Shown: positions 53,106 to 62,028 of the stretch, in pieces | Position numbering within the stretch: the stretch's first letter is position 1 | How the letters are laid out: each line of letters opens with the position of its first letter | Assembly (NCBI GenBank): GCA_963644855.1 | Contig: CAVIQL010000001.1 | Coordinates: 62,001-126,000 of the forward strand | Reading direction: 5' to 3' | Origin: UBA6398 sp963644855 | Lineage (GTDB): Bacteria; Bacteroidota; Bacteroidia; Bacteroidales; Bacteroidaceae | DNA length: 64,000 bases | Translations under genes and position numbers: made by a program | The notes under the pieces: model-generated | Database searches by the model: none | Seen by the model: only the letters and a program-made list of their open reading frames with translations | What the model was told of the DNA's origin: nothing

Positions 53106-54782
53106 ATGAAACTTAGAAATCTATGTGTTTACGCTTTTGCGGGACTTGCTGGAATTTCCGTGGCTTCTTGTAGCGATGATAATAGCGGAAATAATAGCGG
53201 AAAAGAAACAGATGCCAATTATGTGGGGCATGCTGTAGGAAATTTCTCTGAAGACGAATGGTATCCTGGCGGAAAACTTGGAACTACCGACAATGTTACG
53301 GCAAAATGCTATGAAGACGAAACGCCTGCCACGGTACAAGCCGGACTTTTGGCGGAATTCAATAAGGGCGAAACTTTTTTTGAACGTAATTTCAATACAA
53401 CACAGGCGCCTTTTAATGGTTTTGGTCCTGCTGCGTTGAGAAAATCTTGTCTTGACTGCCACCCTGGATACGGACACGGCAAACGTCAAAGCGGCACTTA
53501 CCGTTCTACTTTTGGCAACGGCTATCTTATGGCAATTTACCACCCCGAAGATGGAAATAATAGCAACGATGGTGACTATATATCAGAGGTTACAGCTATG
53601 CCGCAGACTATGGCTACCGAACCATTCCTGCCACCGATTGATGAAAGCAAGATTAATATCGAATGGAAAGAAGTTACTGCGATGGAAAGTGGCTTGGCTA
53701 TGCGTTTCCCCGACAACAACGAGGAATTCCACCTTACTTATCCAGAAGTTACTATTCCCGAAGATGCATTTAATACCTATCCGCGTCCCACAAATATTGC
53801 TGTCCGTTTGGAATCTACCATTGGCGTTATTGGTGTGGGCTTGCTTGATGCCATTCCGCAAGATTCTTTGAAGGCGCAGTATGCTGCAGAAGCAAAATAC
53901 GTAGAACTTAATCCCAAATTCTGGGACAAGAGTGCTAACGATTGGGCTTCGGGTGCGTGGTATACGCTTGCCGATGGAACAAAGTCTATCAAGAGATTTA
54001 CATATGCGCTTACACGTGCTTCGTTGCAAGACGGTCCGGGTGCAAATGCCGTTTGGAATATCACCAATGTGAGTCGTAGCGACCGCCCGAAACTTTATAC
54101 CACAGACGCTTGGGCAGAAGCTATGTCGAAAAACCCTGATGTAATAAGCGCTATCAAGGCTGATAAAAAATCGCCCTATTATGCTGACGGTACTGACGAA
54201 GGTATTGCAAACGCAGTGAAGGTTTTGCTTTCGCCTAACACTAATCAGTTTAACAACGACATTAATAATTTTGAACCAGAAATGAGCGACGACAACTTTT
54301 ATGCGTTCTTGGTTTGGCACCGTGGCTTGGCGATTCCACGAGCACGAAACTTGAACGACAAAGAAGTGCAGCGCGGAAAGAAATTGTTCAATCAAATGGG
54401 TTGCGCCACCTGTCATCGTCCGTCATGGACCACAGGAGATGACAATTATTGGGCTCCTGCTTCGATTGGTGGTCGTCCTTTGCCAAAATATCCTAACCAA
54501 AAGATTTATCCCTATTCGGATATGTTGCAGCATCGCCTGCATATGGTTAACGATATCCATGGTTCGTGGTGTCGTACCACTCCTTTGTGGGGACGCGGAC
54601 TTTCTCTTGTAAATACAGGTGCAGAAGACAGACTGCACGACTGTCGCGCAAGCAATGAAGTTGAAGCTATTATGTGGCATGCTTATAGCAAACAGAGTGA
54701 TGCCTATGAATCGGCTCTCAAATTCTATAATCTCAAAAAGAAAGACCGTGATGCAGTGGTTAAATTCCTACGTGCTATCTAA
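53106..54782 (+). CDS. Di-haem oxidoreductase family (DUF1111) c-type cytochrome
   Basis: This 558-residue lipoprotein (SVASCSDD) has two c-type haem sites, CLDCH (Cys115-His119) and CATCH (Cys433-His437). It matches the DUF1111 'thiol oxidoreductase' family, including HRGLAIPRARNLNDKEVQRG and the C-terminal WHAYSKQSDAYESALKFY. It is the last gene of the porin-imelysin operon. Such proteins occur with imelysins in iron-responsive loci and may change the redox state of iron during uptake. Confidence 0.92.
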   Translation: MKLRNLCVYAFAGLAGISVASCSDDNSGNNSGKETDANYVGHAVGNFSEDEWYPGGKLGTTDNVTAKCYEDETPATVQAGLLAEFNKGETFFERNFNTTQAPFNGFGPAALRKSCLDCHPGYGHGKRQSGTYRSTFGNGYLMAIYHPEDGNNSNDGDYISEVTAMPQTMATEPFLPPIDESKINIEWKEVTAMESGLAMRFPDNNEEFHLTYPEVTIPEDAFNTYPRPTNIAVRLESTIGVIGVGLLDAIPQDSLKAQYAAEAKYVELNPKFWDKSANDWASGAWYTLADGTKSIKRFTYALTRASLQDGPGANAVWNITNVSRSDRPKLYTTDAWAEAMSKNPDVISAIKADKKSPYYADGTDEGIANAVKVLLSPNTNQFNNDINNFEPEMSDDNFYAFLVWHRGLAIPRARNLNDKEVQRGKKLFNQMGCATCHRPSWTTGDDNYWAPASIGGRPLPKYPNQKIYPYSDMLQHRLHMVNDIHGSWCRTTPLWGRGLSLVNTGAEDRLHDCRASNEVEAIMWHAYSKQSDAYESALKFYNLKKKDRDAVVKFLRAI

Positions 54783-54820
54783 CGCATAGCTTTTGAGAAG
54801 CACTACATTGCAATAATCAT

Positions 54821-54864
54821 ATAAGGCGGAGCATGTTTTTTGCATGTTCCGCCTTATTGTTTTT
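54821..54864 (+). terminator. Terminator of the porin-imelysin operon
   Basis: ATAAGGCGGAGCATG pairs with CATGTTCCGCCTTAT (one mismatch) around TTTTTTG and is followed by TGTTTTTG. Confidence 0.92.
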
Positions 54865-54962
54865 GTGTGGTTTCCAACCAGAGTTTGCTAACCATAAGTA
54901 AATGTGGGGAATGACGTTGATATTTTCCCCATTTCAAACTCTTGGAAAATGATATCAAATGT

Positions 54963-55045
54963 TGCAAAAATAATGTCTGACATTATTTGAATAATATCAG
55001 ACATTGTTTAAAAAATATCAGACATCGTTTTTACGATATAGGATA
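54963..55045. repeat. 21-bp palindromic-unit element, copy A7
   Basis: Units begin at 54974, 54995 and 55016 with cores TGTCTGACATT, TATCAGACATT and TATCAGACATC; ends are GCAAAAATAA and TTTTTACGATATA. It lies between convergent genes. Confidence 0.93.
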
Positions 55046-55055
55046 TCGGATTTCT

Positions 55056-56582
55056 TTACTGATGTTGTAGTCTGAGCAAGTCGTTTACGGTTTTAACAGG
55101 ATTGAATGTGGAGAGCGGTACTTCAACAAAAATTGTGTTCCAATCGCTCATTCCTCCGTTCCATAAGCCAGGTAATTCAAGTGCTTTAAGTTCTTTCCCG
55201 TTTTTCGACTTATGTGAAATAAATCCTGCCGTTGGGTCAACGAATTCTTTCAAATCGAATTTCTCGCCTTTATAGTTCTTTATTGCGCACACCAAATCTA
55301 CGGGGTTGAAATAGCTGCCGTTTTCAAACATTTTACGGCTGTTTTCGTCTTCCATATTGATTTGGGAACTTTCGAGTATCTGCGGAGAAATACTTCCATC
55401 GGTATTGTATACAAGAAATGGACCGCCGCCGGCTTCTCCTACGTTTCTTACAACACCACACACGCGAATGGGACGATTGAACTTGCAGAATAGATAGTCG
55501 GCAAGCTCCATGTTGCTTTCAAAAGACACTCCCGGGCGTGTGGTATTCAATTCCGTTTCAAGAAATTGCTTCATCTCGTTCAATCTGTCGTCTTCGGGAA
55601 TGCTGTTGTCAAGTTCGTCAAGAAATTCGAATATCTTTTCTTGAATACCTACAAGTTTGCCTGCAAGCAACTTCTTATAGTTTATGGTATCTTGCATCAG
55701 ACGCTCCGGAACAATGTTATCAATATTTTTGATAAACACTATGTCGGCGTCAATATCGTTCAAGTTTTCGATAAGAGCCCCATGTCCGCCCGGACGGAAC
55801 AATATTGTGCCGTCGTCATTGCGGAAAGGTTCGTTTTGAGGCGTTGCTGCAATGGTATCAGTCTTTGGTTTTTGTTCGGAGATTGATACATTGTATTTTC
55901 TGCCGCTTATCTTTTCAACCTCGGGCAGTTTTTCCGCCAATAGTTCCTCGAATAGATTGCGGTGTTCGTGCGAAACGGTGAAATGCAAATTGACATCGCT
56001 TGTTTTTTCTCCTTCCAGCAAAGCACCTTCATAGAGATGTTCTTCAACAGAAGTGCGGGCGCCGTTGTCATATTTGTGGAAGAGCAGAAGACCTTTGGGC
56101 TTTTTGCCGTAATTCAAGCCTTCATCGCCAAGCAGAGCCGACACTATGTCTTTGTAACCGCCTTTCTTTATAAGTTCACGTATATTGCGATTGTAAAGTT
56201 TCGTGCATGCTTCGTCCAATGCTTCATAGAATGCAAAATGTGTGATGCCATCAAAAAACTTCTTCTCAAAATCGGTTTGAGGTTCCTCATAATCTGCGTC
56301 TAAAAAGGCATACAGATTTTTGAACATGCGACTTGCCGCTCCCGAAGCAGGCACGAATTTCATAAGCAAGGCATTGTTTTCCTTGCAAAACTCGTCCCAT
56401 TTTTCTATGTAGTCATTGCGTTGCGCTTCATCGTATTTTGCAACGCCACACTCTGCCGATGCAGCAGCATAAAGTTTCTTGTAGGGAAAACCAACTTTGA
56501 AAAGATTCAATTGGTTTAGCACTTCTTCCTCGCTTATTCCTTTCTCTGCGAATTGTTTTTTGTCTTCTTCTGTAAATTTCAT
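55056..56582 (-). CDS. DUF4301 family protein
   Basis: This 508-residue cytoplasmic protein matches DUF4301, a Bacteroidota family of unknown function. FVPASGAASRMFKNL (about residue 78) and FRPGGHGALIENLND (about residue 265) resemble the nucleotide-binding and UTP-site motifs of sugar nucleotidyltransferases, and FIKNIDNIVPE follows. A nucleotidyltransferase-like activity is my inference. The -7 motif TAACTTTG lies 22 bases upstream of the start. Confidence 0.88.
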   Translation of the reverse strand: MKFTEEDKKQFAEKGISEEEVLNQLNLFKVGFPYKKLYAAASAECGVAKYDEAQRNDYIEKWDEFCKENNALLMKFVPASGAASRMFKNLYAFLDADYEEPQTDFEKKFFDGITHFAFYEALDEACTKLYNRNIRELIKKGGYKDIVSALLGDEGLNYGKKPKGLLLFHKYDNGARTSVEEHLYEGALLEGEKTSDVNLHFTVSHEHRNLFEELLAEKLPEVEKISGRKYNVSISEQKPKTDTIAATPQNEPFRNDDGTILFRPGGHGALIENLNDIDADIVFIKNIDNIVPERLMQDTINYKKLLAGKLVGIQEKIFEFLDELDNSIPEDDRLNEMKQFLETELNTTRPGVSFESNMELADYLFCKFNRPIRVCGVVRNVGEAGGGPFLVYNTDGSISPQILESSQINMEDENSRKMFENGSYFNPVDLVCAIKNYKGEKFDLKEFVDPTAGFISHKSKNGKELKALELPGLWNGGMSDWNTIFVEVPLSTFNPVKTVNDLLRLQHQ

Positions 56583-56603
56583 CAGATGATTCTTTTGATA
56601 TTA

Positions 56604-56611
56604 CAAAGTTA
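56604..56611 (-). promoter_or_regulatory. Bacteroidota -7 motif upstream of the DUF4301 gene (TAACTTTG)
   Basis: The minus strand reads TAACTTTG, 21 bases before the start at 56582, inside the gap after the GH127 gene. Confidence 0.5.
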
Positions 56612-56631
56612 GCAATTTATTCGCACGTGTG

Positions 56632-58398
56632 TCAGCGCGTAAATATTATTCGGCGGGAATAAGCGGGCTTTGCGTCCATTCTAATGCTTGGAGACATCAA
56701 ATGATACAAAGGTGAGAGTTTTGTTCCGCTTTTCTTTCCTACAAAAGTAGTATAGTCGTTATGATGTATCGGCTCGTCGTAAATCATGTTTGCGTTATTG
56801 CCGATTTGTCCTCCCAAAACGAGTGGACCATACATCACTCGGAATGCTCCGGCTTCGTTGTTTTCTTTGTTTATAACGTCTTTGTAAATTGCTTTCTGCG
56901 TGAAAGTGATTTTTATCTCGTCGCCGTTTTTATAATGTCTTGTTATTTTTGCCAATCCGTCGGCTTCTTCATATTTTGCAGGCTTTCCGTTTACCGACAT
57001 ACTGTAATTTTCTGCCCATGATGCCTTGGCGAACGAAAGAGTCGCCTTTCCTTTGGGTGCGGCAACCACTTTGATTCGTGCGTAGCTTGTTATTGGGTAT
57101 CCGGTCTTTACTTCCAGTTTTACGTATCCGCCTCCGGCGAGAGTGTCGGCAATTATTGCGTCTCTCAGGAAAGGCATTGCCAATTCGTTGCCGTTTTTGA
57201 ATGCGGTGAAATCGGCAGCCCGTCCGAGTCCTTCGCCTCCTCGCATGGTGCAACACCAATGTGCTTCGTCGCAGTTGGGAGATACGCAGTAGGTGTTGCG
57301 TGTTTTGCCCGGACTCATCTCCAAACCAAATCCGCCGTTGTCTCTTTGGGCAAGACAAATGGCGTTGTAGTATATAAGTTCTGCGTCTTCGCGATACTCA
57401 GCTTTGCCTGTGTGTTGCCAAAGTTGCGCTGCCACGATAAAGGCGTCGACTATGGCGCAAGGTTCTGTCCATGTATCGTAACGGCAAAACCAGTTGTAAT
57501 TGCCGTAGAACTCTGTCATTCCAAATTTCTTGTAAATCTCCCAGCGTTTCTCAACTTCGCTTATGTATTTGGTGTCTTTGGTTATGTCGGCATACCTTAT
57601 CAGTCCGCGCATAGCCGTTAGTGAAGCATGGGTTTGCGCTTTAATTCCTGTGAGGTCTACATTTAGATAAAGGTTTATCAGTTTGTCTGCCACGGAACGT
57701 ATTTTTTCGTCGCCGGTTACTTGTAGTGCGTGGAGCAGTCCTTCCATTCCGATAAACACGCAGCCTATGTCGGTAGACAAACGCCAATGTCCGATGATTT
57801 GCGACAGACTTCCGGAGGCTTCGCCTATGTTTTGCTTGCGGCTTTCGGGCGAGATGGGGTAGTAGTTATAGTATTTGTCGCCGGGCAAGAAGAGATTTTC
57901 AGCCAAACGTTTGATTATGGGCAGTTGTTTGCTGTCTTTCTTCCAAAGATAATACTCACACAATCCGCGCAAAAACCAACCGTTGCCCGAAAGTTGCTGT
58001 TCGTCCACAGAGTCGCGGTGAATGGTGCCCATATATCCGAGTTCGTTCAGATGGGCTGGTATGCGGTTGATAATTTCGTCGAGATAGCGCGGCGTGCGTC
58101 CCGTGGCGCGAGCGTCCATAATGATTCCGAGAATAGTACGTCCCTCGGTGTCGCCGGGCCAATAGCCTGATTGTTGTTCGGTAAGGAAAACATTGTCGGG
58201 TTGATACTTTTCTTCTTCAAGCCTGTTGAGGTTTTTTTGAAGACGGGCTTTGAGTTCTCCTCCAACCTTGATATTTTCAAAAGCTATAGTCTCATATTTT
58301 GAAACCTTGTTTGGAGTTTTTGTGTCTTGGGCGTTGGCTGTCAAAACCAAAGTTGACAGTGCGAGCAATGTCCCGCAAAATAATTTGTTGTGTAGCAT
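56632..58398 (-). CDS. Exported GH127-type beta-L-arabinofuranosidase (DUF1680)
   Basis: This 588-residue protein has a signal peptide (LSTLVLTANAQ) and an (alpha/alpha)6-barrel pattern. TEPCAI (Glu312, Cys314) and HWCCTMRGGEG (Cys382, Cys383) match the Glu plus three Cys zinc site of GH127, in which one of the paired cysteines is the nucleophile. The family removes beta-L-arabinofuranose from plant glycoproteins and glycans, but related DUF1680 enzymes have other targets. It lies upstream of DUF4301. Confidence 0.9.
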   Translation of the reverse strand: MLHNKLFCGTLLALSTLVLTANAQDTKTPNKVSKYETIAFENIKVGGELKARLQKNLNRLEEEKYQPDNVFLTEQQSGYWPGDTEGRTILGIIMDARATGRTPRYLDEIINRIPAHLNELGYMGTIHRDSVDEQQLSGNGWFLRGLCEYYLWKKDSKQLPIIKRLAENLFLPGDKYYNYYPISPESRKQNIGEASGSLSQIIGHWRLSTDIGCVFIGMEGLLHALQVTGDEKIRSVADKLINLYLNVDLTGIKAQTHASLTAMRGLIRYADITKDTKYISEVEKRWEIYKKFGMTEFYGNYNWFCRYDTWTEPCAIVDAFIVAAQLWQHTGKAEYREDAELIYYNAICLAQRDNGGFGLEMSPGKTRNTYCVSPNCDEAHWCCTMRGGEGLGRAADFTAFKNGNELAMPFLRDAIIADTLAGGGYVKLEVKTGYPITSYARIKVVAAPKGKATLSFAKASWAENYSMSVNGKPAKYEEADGLAKITRHYKNGDEIKITFTQKAIYKDVINKENNEAGAFRVMYGPLVLGGQIGNNANMIYDEPIHHNDYTTFVGKKSGTKLSPLYHLMSPSIRMDAKPAYSRRIIFTR

Positions 58399-58430
58399 TA
58401 TTTTTCGATGTGTTTAGTCTGTTGGTTAGG

Positions 58431-58470
58431 TGGGAGAAGATTGTTTTAGTGCAAAAAGCCAAATCTTCCC
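58431..58470. other. Imperfect hairpin upstream of GH127
   Basis: GGGAGAAGATT and AATCTTCCC can pair around an 18- to 20-base loop in the leader on the minus strand. Apart from this, the A8 repeat and the terminator, the 565-base gap to 58963 holds nothing I recognise. Confidence 0.4.
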
Positions 58471-58696
58471 TTCAATGTGCCGACAAAATCAATGCCGGTG
58501 CTTGGTTGGCATACTGATGTAGGCTAATAGATGCAAGTTTACGATATTTTTTCGGAAAATCCGCCATTATGGTGTTGTTTTTTCGCGTTTACCGTATTTT
58601 TCTGTCGTTTATCATCTAAAAAACGTCTTATTAAATGTTCCCGAAATGTAGCTTTTTTACCTCCGTTGTAAGTTGTTGAAAATGGAGTGTTTGGAA

Positions 58697-58792
58697 ACGC
58701 GAAAATAATGTCTGACATTATTTGAATAATATCGGACATTGTTTAAATAATATCGGACATTGTTTTTACGATATCCGATGTTGTTTTTTTGG
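58697..58792. repeat. 21-bp palindromic-unit element, copy A8
   Basis: This is the clearest copy. Units begin at 58709, 58730 and 58751 with cores TGTCTGACATT, TATCGGACATT and TATCGGACATT, then a fourth partial unit TATCCGATGTT at 58772. Ends are ACGCGAAAATAA and TTTTTACGATAT. The whole element is itself an imperfect dyad. Confidence 0.95.
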
Positions 58793-58889
58793 CATGTTTA
58801 GGGTGGCAAAATTTGCGGCGTTTGTTTTGCTCAAAAAGCAAAGTGGGGTAGTGTTTGTGTAGCGTGGTTTATGCGGTTTGCCATACAAA

Positions 58890-58925
58890 AAGGGAGCAAA
58901 CGAACTTTGTTTTCGTTGCTCCCTT
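58890..58925 (-). terminator. Terminator of the serine dehydratase gene
   Basis: AAGGGAGCAA-A-CGAA pairs with TTCG-TTGCTCCCTT; the minus strand continues TTTTGTATGG. Confidence 0.88.
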
Positions 58926-58963
58926 AAAATGTTTCCTTTTATACCCGTATCTTGTATCAGGGG

Positions 58964-60172
58964 TCAGTTGTGGGTGATAGCAAGTCCGCCCTCGCTTGTC
59001 TCTTTGTAGAGCGACGGCAAATCGTGTCCCGTTTGTTTCATCACTTCTACCACACGGTCGAACGAAACATTGTGCTGACCGTCGGTGAAAGAGGAGTAGA
59101 GATTGGAATCGAGCGCGCGGAGAGCCGCATAAGCATTGCGCTCTATGCAAGGTATCTGCACAAGTCCGCAAACTGGGTCGCAGGTCATGCCAAGATGGTG
59201 TTCCAACCCCATTTCTGCCGCATATTCTATCTGCGAAAGGCTTCCGCCGAAAAGTTGGCTTGCTGCCGCAGCCGCCATAGCGCATGCCACTCCCACTTCG
59301 CCCTGACAGCCTACTTCGGCACCGGATATCGACGCGTTTTCCTTGACTACATTGCCAAACAAACCGGCTGTTGCCAATGCGCGAAGTATTCTCGGGTCCA
59401 TGAATTCCTTGGTGTTTTGAAGATGATACAACACTGCCGGCAACACTCCGCACGAGCCGCATGTGGGAGCCGTTACTATCACGTGGCCCGACGCATTTTC
59501 TTCTGATACTGCCAAAGCATAGGCAAACGTCAGTCCTTGTGATTCGAGCGAAGGCTTGAGACCTTTTGATTTTACATAGAATTTAGTTGCTTTACGTTGC
59601 AAATGCAATGTGCCAGGTAGTACCTCCTCTTCGGAAAGCCCGCGTTGTATAGATTCTTTCATGGTGTTCCATACTTCGGCAAGGTATTCCCAAAGATCGT
59701 TGTCCTCATACATTTGCACATACTCCCAATAGTTCAGCCCGTGATTGCTGCAAAAATCCATGATGTCCTTCATGTGGGTGTGGGGATAGATATCCGGATT
59801 TTCTTTGTTTAGAAACTTGGGATTTTCTTCCTTCAACGAACCTCCGCCAACGCTATAAACCGTCCAATCGTCCAAGAAATTTCCGCCGGCGTCAAATGCC
59901 TCGAATTTCATGGCGTTTGGGTGGAACGGCAAAAAGGTTTTAGGTTCCCACGATATACGGGTTTCGATGTTTGCTTGACTGAAAACGTTTGTCAGAGCTT
60001 GGTCGGTGAGGTGTCCTTTTCCCGTGGCGGCGAGACTTCCGTATAGAGTGATATTAACCTTGCTCATATCGTTTACATGGCTCAAGAAAATCTCGGCAGC
60101 AAACGCCGGTCCCATCGTATGACTTGACGAAGGACCGTGCCCAATCTTGTAGATCTCTTTTATAGTTCGCAT
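58964..60172 (-). CDS. sdaA: Iron-sulfur L-serine dehydratase, single chain
   Basis: This 402-residue enzyme deaminates serine to pyruvate. The N-terminal beta domain has KIGHGPSSSHTMGPAFAA. Cluster-binding cysteines occur in PTCGSCGVLPA, VGCQGEVGVACAMAAAA and CDPVCGLVQIPCIERN. The length fits the fused single-chain type. A -7 motif lies 23 bases upstream of the start and an intrinsic terminator follows. Confidence 0.96.
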   Translation of the reverse strand: MRTIKEIYKIGHGPSSSHTMGPAFAAEIFLSHVNDMSKVNITLYGSLAATGKGHLTDQALTNVFSQANIETRISWEPKTFLPFHPNAMKFEAFDAGGNFLDDWTVYSVGGGSLKEENPKFLNKENPDIYPHTHMKDIMDFCSNHGLNYWEYVQMYEDNDLWEYLAEVWNTMKESIQRGLSEEEVLPGTLHLQRKATKFYVKSKGLKPSLESQGLTFAYALAVSEENASGHVIVTAPTCGSCGVLPAVLYHLQNTKEFMDPRILRALATAGLFGNVVKENASISGAEVGCQGEVGVACAMAAAAASQLFGGSLSQIEYAAEMGLEHHLGMTCDPVCGLVQIPCIERNAYAALRALDSNLYSSFTDGQHNVSFDRVVEVMKQTGHDLPSLYKETSEGGLAITHN

Positions 60173-60194
60173 AACAGAATAAAAAAGTATAATG

Positions 60195-60202
60195 CAAAGA
60201 TA
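60195..60202 (-). promoter_or_regulatory. Bacteroidota -7 motif upstream of sdaA (TATCTTTG)
   Basis: The minus strand reads TATCTTTG, 22 bases before the start at 60172. Confidence 0.5.
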
Positions 60203-60241
60203 TTATTTCGTTGTCGTTTTAACCCTAAAACGCCGGCGAAA

Positions 60242-60817
60242 TTATTGTAATACACCAATTTCGCGAAACATAGCACGGTAGAATTCCGCTTTCCGTTCAA
60301 TGCTCATCGGATAGGCACGGCTCGAACTCGGCATGCGGTAGAAAGAAATTTCAGTTCCGTTTATCGTTGTTTTGATGTGCTTTCTGGTTTGTGGAATATC
60401 CGTTCCCAATTGGCGCGCAATCTCTTCTGCCGATTTCCCGCCGGTAGCCGCAATGGCAATACACTGTGGCATGCTGCTCAAAAGCATAGGTATGTCGGTG
60501 GGTTGGGATATCTCCAAAAACTTGTCGCTTGCATTATTGTTCAGTCGTATTACAGCTGTGGCAGTGTCGTATATCGCGATACCTCTTTCGGTGAGTAGTT
60601 TGACAATTTCCTGCAAACGGAAAGTTTTGCCGGGCACATCGGTGAGCGAAAGTTTGTCTCCTTTGAAAATCAACCCGAATATGCGCCACATATCATTGAT
60701 GAAATTAGGATAAAAGAAGTTCATGGACCAACGATTTGTGGGCGGCGGAAAACTTCCAAGCATCAAAACGCGCGCACTTTCGGGAATGAATGGTTTCAAA
60801 GGGTGATGTTCTACCAT
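60242..60817 (-). CDS. Uracil-DNA glycosylase superfamily protein (Mug-like)
   Basis: This 191-residue protein has the UDG-fold motif LMLGSFPPPTNRWSMNFFYP (in place of GINPG) and YDTATAVIRLNNNASD, with the C-terminal FYRMPSSSRAYPMSIE. It lacks a signal peptide and is probably a single-domain base-excision or related nucleotide enzyme. It overlaps the DUF4421 gene by seven bases, which suggests translational coupling. Confidence 0.82.
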   Translation of the reverse strand: MVEHHPLKPFIPESARVLMLGSFPPPTNRWSMNFFYPNFINDMWRIFGLIFKGDKLSLTDVPGKTFRLQEIVKLLTERGIAIYDTATAVIRLNNNASDKFLEISQPTDIPMLLSSMPQCIAIAATGGKSAEEIARQLGTDIPQTRKHIKTTINGTEISFYRMPSSSRAYPMSIERKAEFYRAMFREIGVLQ

Positions 60818-61986
60818 TTTCCGAACTTTTGCGGATTTGTTCTGCGGTAATGTCCTTTCGGCATAAAGTTTATTCCGAAATAAATGTTGGTCATTGCAAT
60901 TGTATTGCTGACTCGGAAACTCGATTTGCGGTAAGTGTAGGCATGAAGTACGCTCGAAAAACCTGCAAAAAAGCGATTAGTATTCCAAACAAGCCCAATG
61001 CGACCAATTACATCAAAGTTTATGTTGTGGCGAGAGAATAATTGTTTGTGATCAATGGTTTGTCCTTTCGAAAACTTGTATCCCAGCGCGGGCGAAGCCG
61101 ATATTGCAAAAAGCCAATTGCGTGCAAACACCCAATTATAGGCATAGCCAAAATTTACACTGTAGTCGTAATAGTTTATCTGGTTAAACTTTAATTCATC
61201 ATAAAGTCCTGTGCCGCCGTTTTCGGTTGAAAGTAAAGCGGCGGGCAGTTTTGTGTAATCGAATGCGAGTTTTTGGTGGGAATATAATACGCCTGCTTTC
61301 CACGAACCGCAACTCTTTTTTTGCTGTGTGGTTTGACTAAACGCCGCAGGGTAGGAAAATTTTTTGTGATTGAAGATATAGTAGATGTTTACGCTGTTGG
61401 TGTATGTTTTCAGTCCGTCAAAGTGTACGTCTTTTATGTTTCTGTTGTTTTCTTTGCCGAAACCTTTTGTGCGGGTTATGGTAAAATCGCCGTTATTCTT
61501 GTTGTGAATGTAATCTATGCCTATTGTGGAACTGTAAAGACTAATGTTGTATTGCTGTGATTTGTTGGAGGTGTAAGTACGTCCGATATCAAATTGATAA
61601 CCAAAGAAAGCCCAATGCCAACCTACGTATGGCCCGATTTTTAGTCGCGGGTGAGCCGAAAGAGAGATGCGTTGTTTTTTGTCGTCTTTGTTTTTCCCTT
61701 CAATGGTATAGAAACTAAAAAGGTTGCTTTCTTGTATCATTGCAGCGAAGTTGTAATGATTTGGCTCTATATAGGCAGTGTCTATGGCGTTGAAGTTTTG
61801 GAAAAATCTGTAAAGCTTACTGCGTTTGCGCTTGTTTGTTTTTGGTTGCTGTGTGTCTGATTGGCTTGTTTTTACAATGCTGTCTGTGTAAGTTTTATGG
61901 TATGTTGAAATGTCTTGCGCTTTTATCAATTGTGTGGTAAATAACGTAAGAAAAACCAAGGTGAGTATGGTCGTAAATCTTTCCAA
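60811..61986 (-). CDS. DUF4421 outer-membrane-like protein
   Basis: This 391-residue protein has a signal peptide (LFTTQLIKAQ) and the DUF4421 signature ISLSAHPRLKIGPYVGWHW with FFGYQFDIGRTY. Alternating aromatic strands (KFSYPAAFSQ, YDYSVNFGYAYNW) suggest a beta-barrel. The function is unknown. The end overlaps the UDG-family gene. Confidence 0.85.
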   Translation of the reverse strand: MERFTTILTLVFLTLFTTQLIKAQDISTYHKTYTDSIVKTSQSDTQQPKTNKRKRSKLYRFFQNFNAIDTAYIEPNHYNFAAMIQESNLFSFYTIEGKNKDDKKQRISLSAHPRLKIGPYVGWHWAFFGYQFDIGRTYTSNKSQQYNISLYSSTIGIDYIHNKNNGDFTITRTKGFGKENNRNIKDVHFDGLKTYTNSVNIYYIFNHKKFSYPAAFSQTTQQKKSCGSWKAGVLYSHQKLAFDYTKLPAALLSTENGGTGLYDELKFNQINYYDYSVNFGYAYNWVFARNWLFAISASPALGYKFSKGQTIDHKQLFSRHNINFDVIGRIGLVWNTNRFFAGFSSVLHAYTYRKSSFRVSNTIAMTNIYFGINFMPKGHYRRTNPQKFGKW

Positions 61987-62028
61987 TCTTGGAACGTTGT
62001 TTTTAATAAGAATGGAATTTGTGTGAGG

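Noticed and set aside
6519..58792. CRISPR arrays at the 21-bp repeats
   Set aside because: There are only three to five units per site, the unit-to-unit interval holds no unique spacers, and no cas genes are present.
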